DNA from: Helicobacter sp. MIT 05-5294
GTDB taxonomy: Bacteria > Campylobacterota > Campylobacteria > Campylobacterales > Helicobacteraceae
Length of the DNA stretch: 37,704 nucleotides
Assembly (NCBI RefSeq): GCF_000765675.1
Contig: NZ_JRPA02000015.1
Location: 1-37,704 of the forward strand
Direction: 5' to 3'
Shown here: piece by piece, positions 8,015 through 13,752 of the stretch
Position numbering within the stretch: the stretch's first letter is position 1
Layout of the letters: each line of letters begins with the position of its first letter
Made by a program: the position numbers and the translations under genes
Notes under the pieces: model-generated
What the model saw: only the letters and a program-made list of their open reading frames with translations
Told to the model about the DNA's origin: nothing
The model's database searches: none

Positions 8015-8717
8015 ACGAATCTTGATTCTAGGAAGTTGCGTCAGTCGTGATATTTTGAACTATGATAAAAACAAGTCTTTAGAACTTGTGAATTACTACG
8101 CGAGAAGCTCCCTAGCAAGTCTTATTAGCAAACCTTGCGTCAATCAAGAGATTTTGGGTGCGATTGATTCTAAATTCCAAAGAAGAATGGTAGAAAATGA
8201 TATGAAAAAATCCTTTTGGACTGAAGTGAAGATTAAAAGTTTTGATGTGTTGTTATTGGATTTCATTGACGAGCGATTCCACCTTGTGTGCAATGCCGAT
8301 GGAAGCTTCTGCACTTATTCTTCAGAATATAAACAGGCAATCCAAAACTTAGGGATTCCAACCCCAAAACTGCTAAATCAATATGGCAAAAAGAAGTTTG
8401 AACTATGGTGCAAGGGATTTGCGAAACTCATCACAATCCTAAAAGAATCCAACAAGCTAGAAAAACTCTATATCAATAAGGTTTTTTGGGTGAATAATCT
8501 CAAAACAATCTCCGATGAAGTGCTGCAAAATGCCAATGAATTTTTAAACAAAATGTATCAAAAAGCATCAGAATATATCGCAGCAAATCACCTCATCACT
8601 TATCCACAGGAATTGCTGTGGAGCGACCCCAGACATGTTTGGGGGGGGGGGGCATTTCATTATAATGAGAAATTATATGAGTATGGATTGGAGAAGATTG
8701 TGGGGATACAGGAGTGA
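8007..8717 (+). CDS. DUF6270-like polysaccharide protein, phase-variable 3' end
   Basis: This 236-residue protein starts with the GSCVSRDIL motif (residues 9-17), typical of DUF6270 proteins found in polysaccharide loci; an SGNH-hydrolase-like fold and a role in glycan modification are inference. The C-terminal 'DPRHVWGGGAFHYNEKLYEYGL' region matches the family's conserved D..H.W...FHY block, so the in-frame state is the functional one. That block contains a G12 tract (8641-8652). One extra G would stop translation at 8663-8665, losing the FHY motif. One fewer G would replace the end and run to 8734-8736, 17 bases into the next gene. Start ATG lies within the previous gene (8-base overlap). 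Confidence 0.65.
   Translation: MAKRILILGSCVSRDILNYDKNKSLELVNYYARSSLASLISKPCVNQEILGAIDSKFQRRMVENDMKKSFWTEVKIKSFDVLLLDFIDERFHLVCNADGSFCTYSSEYKQAIQNLGIPTPKLLNQYGKKKFELWCKGFAKLITILKESNKLEKLYINKVFWVNNLKTISDEVLQNANEFLNKMYQKASEYIAANHLITYPQELLWSDPRHVWGGGAFHYNEKLYEYGLEKIVGIQE
8641..8652 (+). repeat. G12 homopolymeric tract (phase variation)
   Basis: Twelve consecutive G in the coding strand, 63 bases before the stop of the DUF6270-like gene. In Campylobacterota, tracts of this length slip during replication. The tract here is in frame (ON). Confidence 0.9.
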
Positions 8718-8719
8718 GT

Positions 8720-10693
8720 ATGAAAGATATTTTTAAGGATTGTGATAAAGAATTAATAGAAGCGACCGCGTTAAATACGAATGAAGCTTTTTATTTTGAT
8801 GTCCCTAGAAGACTTTATGGTATTAGTTTGGAGTTGCAAGAAGAATGTGGAGTTTGGTGTGAATATTTGAGTCAAAATCAATGGCATAAAATCGCAAATC
8901 CTATTCTAGCAAATGGAAGTAAGTTTTTTAAGCCAATCAAAGATGTAGAAGCGGTAAAAATTTGTTCTAATGATAGAATTGGAATCACAAAAGTTGTATT
9001 TTATACGCTAAAGATTGCAGGGTTAATTATCGCAGGTAGATTTGATGGTTGTGGAGCTAGATTAATGCCATTTTTAAATGCTTTGTATCTTAGTTCTAAG
9101 TTCCCGCAATATCGCTTTGGCTTTGTGTGGGTTACGCGAGTGGATACAGCGAAATCTCAGGCAAGTAAGCAAGGCGTTCAAACAGAGGATATGGAGATTT
9201 GGCAAGAGGAAGAAGTCTTTAGCCAAAGATTTATAGAACAATATTCCTATACGAAATGTTTAGAAAAAAATGGTGGGAAAATGATTGGGAAATCTGAATT
9301 AGTGAATGAAGATTTCGCAGAAGAGTTTGGATTTTTTATTAACCATGATCCTAGATTAATACTTTCAGACATAGACAAAAACGCATTTAAAGAATATCCT
9401 CGAATGTTTGATTGTATAGAATGGAGTCCTAGACTGCAATCTGCCATACAAGAAGCCAACAAGAAAGCTCAAGAACTAGGTGAATTTGTGGTAGTGCATA
9501 TTCGTTCGGGTGATATAGTTTTTGATGGATTGCAGAATGCAGTGCCAGCTGGGTGTGGGAAAGCTATGCCGATAGAAATAGCACAAGAATTAATAGAAAT
9601 ATCTATTAAAGCCAAAAAAGCAATTTGTATCACAGGAGATGATGTTTTAGAAGTTGAATTATTGAGGCAACACTATGCAAAAAAAGGACATATATTTACA
9701 TTAAGAGACATTGCGCCTTGTGAATATCTCGAAATGGAAAGAATCTTATTTGATATTGTGTTTATGTCCAAAGCCACCGAAATATATTCAGGTGGTTCTT
9801 CTTTTGCTAAAGTGGCTGGATGGATAGGGCTTGGTAGGTATCCTAAAATGTATTATCCTTATTTTGGCGTTAAAAGGTGTTATGAAATTATCAATTCAAG
9901 AATCCTTTGTGATATAGAGGGAGTTCATTACTTGCAAAAGGTATATAGTGCATCAGCTGCATTTCTTTTTGGGCTTTCTTGTGGAGCAGAACCTTTAGCA
10001 TTATTAAAACATATTGATATGGCGATAGCAAAAGGACCAGAAATTACTTGGACGCGTTTTGCAAAGCTTCTTTTGATGCCTTTTTTAGCACAAGGGGATA
10101 AAAAATGTCTTGTAGATTTTATTGTGCAATTCATAAAGTCTAAAGATACATTAAACATTCCAAAATCAACCCTATTGGTGCTACAAACCCCATATATGGA
10201 GAAGTATTGCGAGCTTCAAAAAGTCAATAATATCCCGCTAGATTCAAAATCTCTCATACTTGAACAGCTTCAAACCCAAAATATAGCATTCCAAAACAAA
10301 ATCAAACAAATGGAATCTTTCATAGATTCTAAAACTAGAATCCACTCCCACTTAGCCTATAAACTAGGTTCTGCAATGATACTAAACTCTAAAAGTCTAT
10401 GGGGATATATTAGAATGCCTTATGTGCTTAGCTATATCAAAGAATCCCATAGAGAAGAACAAAGAAAATATCAAGAAAAAGTAGCAAAGAATCCTAGCTT
10501 AAAACTCCCCAAACTAGAATCTTACCCAGACTACAAAGAAGCGATTAAAGAAAAACAATGCTTTACTTACAAATTAGGTGAAGCACTCATAAAAGCTAAT
10601 AATGTGCGGGGGGGGGGGCGAATATTTGCTTATTTGCAATTCTTCAAAGAAGTGCGTGAGTTAAAAAGGGAGTTTAAGGAGAAGAGGAAATGA
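8720..10693 (+). CDS. Fucosyltransferase-fold glycosyltransferase with KLG tail, copy 1
   Basis: I chose ATG 8720 (657 residues) because GGAG at 8711-8714 sits 5 bases before it; GTG 8714 is the alternative. Residues about 1-100 form a beta-rich N-terminal part that may be a carbohydrate-binding module. Residues about 105-400 look like the GT11/GT23/O-fucosyltransferase superfamily: RFDGCGARLMPFLNALYL, then VVHIRSGD (the H-x-R-x-G-D motif for GDP-sugar binding), ICITGDDVLEV, and a final DIVFMSKATEIYSGGSSF. The donor may be GDP-fucose but this is not certain. The C-terminal ~115 residues carry 'AYKLGSAMI' and 'TYKLGEALI' repeats and a G11 tract, nearly identical to the tail of the next gene. 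Stop and next start overlap as ATGA. Confidence 0.65.
   Translation: MKDIFKDCDKELIEATALNTNEAFYFDVPRRLYGISLELQEECGVWCEYLSQNQWHKIANPILANGSKFFKPIKDVEAVKICSNDRIGITKVVFYTLKIAGLIIAGRFDGCGARLMPFLNALYLSSKFPQYRFGFVWVTRVDTAKSQASKQGVQTEDMEIWQEEEVFSQRFIEQYSYTKCLEKNGGKMIGKSELVNEDFAEEFGFFINHDPRLILSDIDKNAFKEYPRMFDCIEWSPRLQSAIQEANKKAQELGEFVVVHIRSGDIVFDGLQNAVPAGCGKAMPIEIAQELIEISIKAKKAICITGDDVLEVELLRQHYAKKGHIFTLRDIAPCEYLEMERILFDIVFMSKATEIYSGGSSFAKVAGWIGLGRYPKMYYPYFGVKRCYEIINSRILCDIEGVHYLQKVYSASAAFLFGLSCGAEPLALLKHIDMAIAKGPEITWTRFAKLLLMPFLAQGDKKCLVDFIVQFIKSKDTLNIPKSTLLVLQTPYMEKYCELQKVNNIPLDSKSLILEQLQTQNIAFQNKIKQMESFIDSKTRIHSHLAYKLGSAMILNSKSLWGYIRMPYVLSYIKESHREEQRKYQEKVAKNPSLKLPKLESYPDYKEAIKEKQCFTYKLGEALIKANNVRGGGRIFAYLQFFKEVRELKREFKEKRK
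10331..10664 (+). repeat. 334-bp direct repeat (shared GT tail), copy 1
   Basis: This codes for the KLG tail of the first fucosyltransferase-like protein. It is nearly identical at DNA level to 12556-12889 (same length, mostly scattered single differences and one diverged patch of about 30 bases near its start). The repeat includes the G11 tract. Confidence 0.85.
10608..10618 (+). repeat. G11 homopolymeric tract (phase variation)
   Basis: Eleven G, in frame, encode RGGG in the C-terminal tail. One extra G gives a stop at 10657-10659 and one fewer gives a stop at 10662-10664. Both cut the tail and end translation about 25-30 bases before the next ATG (10690). Confidence 0.9.
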
Positions 10694-12942
10694 TTTGGCA
10701 AGAAAAAGATTTAATGGATATTGCAAAAAATATCAAACCAATGCTTGATAGGAATAGCATATTTTTTGATTTGACAAGCATAGAATCCAATGGACACATA
10801 CTAAACAAAGATAATGGATTGGTTGAGTGCATAAGAATCACAAGTAAGACACAAAAAATAATTCTAAATACGCTTACCATAGAGATTTCATCGGATAATT
10901 CGCATTATAAAAAGATAGATAAAAATAGACTAGAAATAGATAAACAAGGGAGATTGGAAGCTAATTTATGTGAAGAGTATGTGGTGCGATATATTAGAAT
11001 CTTTGTAGGCGAAGATTTTATGGAATTCATAGGCGACCTTGAAGTAGAAGTGCTAAATAGAAAATTCCCTTGTTTGTTGGTAGCGGCAAGAAGTGATGGC
11101 TTTGGTGCTAGAATGCTTCCAATACTGAACGCGCTTTATTTGGCAGAAAAAACAGGGTTTAAGTTTGGATTTGTTTGGGAAACAAGTGATTATGACCAAA
11201 TGAGCTTAAAAGATGTTGGAGGCAATAAATTAGAGGGGATTAGCGTAGGAACTGAAGATTTTATTTTTGATAAATCTTTTATAGAATCCTATAGCTATCT
11301 TGATAAGATAGCAGGAAATGCACTGACTGGCTTAGGGCTTAGTGGTGATTATACGATTGAGGAGTTATCGAAACGACCATTTGAAGAAAAATGGGGCTAT
11401 TATGTGCAGTATTCTATTGCTGTTATGAAGTCAATCATAGGAGATGATGATTCTTATCTTAAAGAATATCCTAGACTTTTTAAAAAAATCAAATTTTCTA
11501 AAACAATCCAAAAAGTGATTGATGAAGCAAATTTTCAAGCAAAAAAATTATCCGAATTTGTCGCGATTCATATTCGCGCTGGAGATAGTATTTTTGATGC
11601 TAAAATTCAGCTACATGCTTATTGGAAAAAGGCAATGCCAGCTGAAATAGCTATGGAGATTATAGAGGAAGCTTTAAAGAGTGGCAAAAATATTTTATTG
11701 TTTGGAGATGATATTAGTGAAATCCAAGAGTTTAAAAAATATTATGGAGAGAAAATACACTTATCTAGTGAATTTGCAAGTCAAGAATTGTCCGGTGTTT
11801 TAAAATTGATTTTTGATATAATCCTTATGTCTAATGCTCAAGAAATTTATTCCGCTGGTAGTTCTTTTGGTAGAACTGCGGCACATATTGGGTTAGGCAG
11901 GTATCCAAAAATGTGGTATACTTACTATAATCATCAGCAGAAATACGAAATCATACAAAAAAATTTTGATAAGATTAACCAATATTTCAATTTACATCCA
12001 AATCAAAGAGCATATTCTCTGTTTGCTTTATGTTCCATTGCGACATTGCTAAGAAAGAATGGTAAAGAGTGGATAGGTTTTGCAAATCGTGCCATAGAGT
12101 ATGATAAAAGCAATATTGCAACCTATATTCACCAATTTAATGCTTTGATTTTTTCAGCTAATTATAAAGATGCTGATTTAGTTTTACAAAATGAGATATT
12201 TATACGCAATGAAAAACTAGAGGGTTTATTAAAACGCATTATAAGGCTACAAAATGTATTAGAGTATAGATTTTTTGTGGGCTATATTTTTAAATTTGCT
12301 TCAATTCATTATCCTAATATATCCCTTTTAGCGGCTTATTTTTCTGCTACTGAACAAGACTTTGTTGCGGCTATGAAATATCTCAATAATTATGTAAGTA
12401 AGAATATGGATAATGATATACTAATGAAAATTCTAAAAATGGCTATGCCACAAATCATTAAACAACAGCCCTCGCGCCATTTTGATGCCAAATTAGCATT
12501 GCTAACCAAAGAAAACGATACAAAACAAAAGCGTATCAATGAGCTAGACAATGCCAAAACTAGAATCCACTCCCACTTAGCCTATAAACTAGGTTCTGCA
12601 ATGATACTCAATGCAAGGAGCTTTTTGGGGTGGGTGCGAATGCCTTATGTGCTTAGCTATATCAAAGAATCCCATAGAGAAGAACAAAGAAAATACCAAG
12701 AAAGAGTAGCAAAGAATCCTAGCTTAAAACTCCCAAAACTAGAATCTTATCCAGACTACAAAGAAGCAATTAAAGAAAAACAATGCTTTACTTACAAATT
12801 AGGCGAAGCACTCATAAAAGCTAATAATGTGCGGGGGGGGGGGCGAATATTTGCTTATTTGCGATTCTTCCAAGAAGTGCGTGAGTTAAGAAAAGAGTTT
12901 AGGGGGAAAATTAAATCTCAAAATAAAGGAGAAAATAAATGA
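10690..12942 (+). CDS. Fucosyltransferase-fold glycosyltransferase with KLG tail, copy 2
   Basis: This 750-residue paralogue of the preceding gene starts at ATG 10690, overlapping its TGA by 4 bases. It has a beta-rich N-terminal part (about 1-115), then the glycosyltransferase core: ARSDGFGARMLPILNALYL, FVAIHIRAGDSIF (H-x-R-x-G-D motif), ILLFGDDISEI and DIILMSNAQEIYSAGSSFGRTAAHIGLGRYPKMWY. An extra ~170-residue helical segment absent from copy 1 follows (YSLFALCSIATLLRKNG...), possibly TPR-like. The tail after KTRIHSHLAYKLG is almost identical to copy 1 and contains a G11 tract. Sugar donor and acceptor are unknown. Its stop overlaps an ATG that opens only a 22-codon stub. Confidence 0.65.
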   Translation: MIWQEKDLMDIAKNIKPMLDRNSIFFDLTSIESNGHILNKDNGLVECIRITSKTQKIILNTLTIEISSDNSHYKKIDKNRLEIDKQGRLEANLCEEYVVRYIRIFVGEDFMEFIGDLEVEVLNRKFPCLLVAARSDGFGARMLPILNALYLAEKTGFKFGFVWETSDYDQMSLKDVGGNKLEGISVGTEDFIFDKSFIESYSYLDKIAGNALTGLGLSGDYTIEELSKRPFEEKWGYYVQYSIAVMKSIIGDDDSYLKEYPRLFKKIKFSKTIQKVIDEANFQAKKLSEFVAIHIRAGDSIFDAKIQLHAYWKKAMPAEIAMEIIEEALKSGKNILLFGDDISEIQEFKKYYGEKIHLSSEFASQELSGVLKLIFDIILMSNAQEIYSAGSSFGRTAAHIGLGRYPKMWYTYYNHQQKYEIIQKNFDKINQYFNLHPNQRAYSLFALCSIATLLRKNGKEWIGFANRAIEYDKSNIATYIHQFNALIFSANYKDADLVLQNEIFIRNEKLEGLLKRIIRLQNVLEYRFFVGYIFKFASIHYPNISLLAAYFSATEQDFVAAMKYLNNYVSKNMDNDILMKILKMAMPQIIKQQPSRHFDAKLALLTKENDTKQKRINELDNAKTRIHSHLAYKLGSAMILNARSFLGWVRMPYVLSYIKESHREEQRKYQERVAKNPSLKLPKLESYPDYKEAIKEKQCFTYKLGEALIKANNVRGGGRIFAYLRFFQEVRELRKEFRGKIKSQNKGENK
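12556..12889 (+). repeat. 334-bp direct repeat (shared GT tail), copy 2
   Basis: Second copy of 10331-10664, encoding the KLG tail with the G11 tract. Recombination between the copies would delete about 2.2 kb and leave a single glycosyltransferase gene with an intact tail. Confidence 0.85.
12833..12843 (+). repeat. G11 homopolymeric tract (phase variation)
   Basis: Same tract and context as 10608-10618, in frame. Slippage by +1 gives a stop at 12882-12884, by -1 at 12887-12889. Confidence 0.9.
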
Positions 12943-13007
12943 AAAAAATTGCACATTTAACCTTAAATCCACTGAAGTCACTTATACAAATTATACGCTT
13001 TGTATAA
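12939..13007 (+). pseudogene. 22-codon stub of a lost operon gene
   Basis: AAAGGAG (12925-12931) and an ATG overlapping the previous TGA by 4 bases look like a proper operon junction. The frame reads MKKIAHLTLNPLKS... and stops at TAA (13005-13007) just after entering the repeat-rich island. The start signals look real but the product is too short, so I read it as the 5' remnant of a gene cut by the island. A tiny leader-like peptide cannot be excluded. Confidence 0.5.
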
Positions 13008-13061
13008 ATGGTGTATAACTCATACAAAAAATCTTGAAAGTGCCTATTTTACGATATTTAT
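12988..13061 (+). repeat. Degenerate direct repeat flanking the TA locus, copy A
   Basis: It shares with copy B a TTATACGC(C)TTTGTATAA block and the 18-base core AAAGTGCCTATTTTACGA (here 13037-13054) followed by TATTTAT. The middle part is diverged. Confidence 0.65.
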
Positions 13062-13182
13062 TAATTATACAATAATTATACGCTTCAGAGAAAAGGGAGA
13101 GAAGAAAAAAGATTTGTATTTGCGATTATAAAAGTTTAGGAGATTGTTTAGAATTGTAGAGATACCACAGGTTAAACTCATC

Positions 13183-13208
13183 TTGGACCCAGCAAAAGCT
13201 GGGTTCAA
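13183..13208. terminator. Strong hairpin downstream of the small peptide gene
   Basis: An 11-bp stem with one G-T pair around AAAA; core CCCAGC-AAAA-GCTGGG at 13188-13203. No U-run follows on either strand, so it may protect or end the peptide mRNA rather than act as a classic intrinsic terminator. Confidence 0.45.
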
Positions 13209-13215
13209 GCTTACG

Positions 13216-13284
13216 CTAATAAGCCTTGACAGCAATTATACAAAGTAGTATAATCACAACCAAGATGAATTTTAGTAGCATCAT
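13216..13284 (-). CDS. 22-residue hydrophobic peptide, putative type I toxin
   Basis: The ORF begins with tandem ATGATG (13284-13279), preceded at a 5-base distance by AAAAGGAG (13297-13290), a near-ideal ribosome site. It encodes a single membrane-spanning stretch: starts MMLLKFILVV, ends AVKAY, then TAG. The MM start, all-aliphatic core and AY end resemble the 18-19-residue Ibs peptides of the enterobacterial Ibs/Sib type I systems. The layout (antisense promoter within the ORF) resembles AapA/IsoA of H. pylori, though the peptide is not like AapA1. The likely action, if expressed, is inner-membrane insertion and depolarisation. The call rests on ribosome site, composition and antisense promoter together. 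Confidence 0.55.
   Translation of the reverse strand: MMLLKFILVVIILLCIIAVKAY
13226..13254 (+). promoter_or_regulatory. Perfect consensus sigma-70 promoter antisense to the peptide gene
   Basis: TTGACA (13226-13231), exactly 17 bases, TATAAT (13249-13254). It lies inside the peptide ORF but reads the opposite way, towards the peptide's start codon and ribosome site. Full consensus is very rare in Helicobacter-type genomes and fits a highly expressed antitoxin RNA. Confidence 0.85.
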
Positions 13285-13340
13285 CTTAGCTCCTTTTGGG
13301 GCATAGATTTTGCCACAGGGTAGAGAGCCTGTGGCAATTA
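13261..13340 (+). ncRNA. Putative antisense antitoxin RNA
   Basis: The predicted start is 6-7 bases after the consensus TATAAT. The RNA would be complementary to codons 1-9, the ribosome site and the 5' leader of the peptide mRNA. It could end after the 10-bp hairpin TTGCCACAGG/CCTGTGGCAA (13310-13319, 13328-13337), giving about 80 nt, similar to IsoA-type antitoxins. Further hairpins in it: AAGATGA/TCATCTT (13262-13268, 13281-13287) and GCTCC-TTTT-GGGGC. The 3' end is a guess because no clear U-run follows. Confidence 0.5.
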
Positions 13341-13349
13341 CCCTGCATA

Positions 13350-13355
13350 ATTATA
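13350..13355 (-). promoter_or_regulatory. -10 box of the putative toxin mRNA
   Basis: TATAAT on the minus strand within TTTAAAGTATAATTATG, 66 bases upstream of the peptide ATG. No -35 consensus is seen, typical of Helicobacter. It would give a 5' leader of about 60 nt. Confidence 0.45.
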
Positions 13356-13427
13356 CTTTAAACTTCCACAAACTACATTTAATGCTTTTACCAATAAAAA
13401 ATATAAAATTATACAAATGTATAAATA

Positions 13428-13498
13428 TTTATACGCCTTTGTATAATTTATTAAAAAAATCAAAAAATCTACAAAGTGCCTATTTTACGAGTATTTAT
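13428..13498 (+). repeat. Degenerate direct repeat flanking the TA locus, copy B
   Basis: It contains TTATACGCCTTTGTATAA and the 18-base core AAAGTGCCTATTTTACGA (13473-13490), matching copy A in the same orientation. Confidence 0.65.
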
Positions 13499-13752
13499 AC
13501 AAATTCCACCCCCTGCTATATATAAAAAAACAAGCATTTAAAAAGACAATTTTTAAAGACTTTAAAGCTTTTCTAAGATTCTATAATAAAAATTTTCAAC
13601 CGCATTGCTAACAAAAAGATTCCGCATTTGCGATTCCATTTCGCGATTCTACTAACTGCAAACCCACGCCCAAACTTCAAAAGCGAGATTCTGCGATTCC
13701 ATTCACGCCCAAGCAACAGCAATCCAACACTTCTTGCGAAAAAGCGATTTTA

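Larger units (their letters stand above)
13150..13344 (-). ncRNA. Putative structured toxin mRNA (type I TA)
   Basis: A transcript from the -10 box at 13355-13350 would start near 13344 and cover the 22-residue peptide ORF. Its 5' leader folds as a 10-bp hairpin (13337-13328 with 13319-13310). The AAGATGA at the start codon can pair with TCATCTT inside the ORF (13268-13262). The 3' part has an 11-bp stem (13208-13198 with 13193-13183, one G-U pair), then CCAAGATGA (13186-13178) and CCTGTGG (13171-13165), complementary to ORF and 5'-leader segments. Such 5'-3' contacts are known to silence AapA-type toxin mRNAs in H. pylori. The ends are estimates. Confidence 0.4.
12943..13752. other. 810-bp AT-rich island with repeats and a type I TA candidate
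   Basis: This island between the glycan operon and kpsC contains no normal-sized gene. It holds two degenerate direct repeats (12988-13061, 13428-13498), many TTATAC/GTATAA words, several strong hairpins and a small peptide/antisense RNA locus (13150-13355). The last part (about 13560-13752) has repeated 'GCGATTCCATT' and 'GCGATTCTAC' words and an open frame leading into kpsC. Confidence 0.6.

Noticed and set aside
13026-13490. CRISPR array
   Set aside because: Only two degenerate repeat copies some 400 bases apart, no regular spacers and no cas genes.
13310-13525. 71-codon plus-strand frame in the island
   Set aside because: TTG start without ribosome site, reads through hairpins and the direct repeat; composition is that of AT-rich non-coding DNA.
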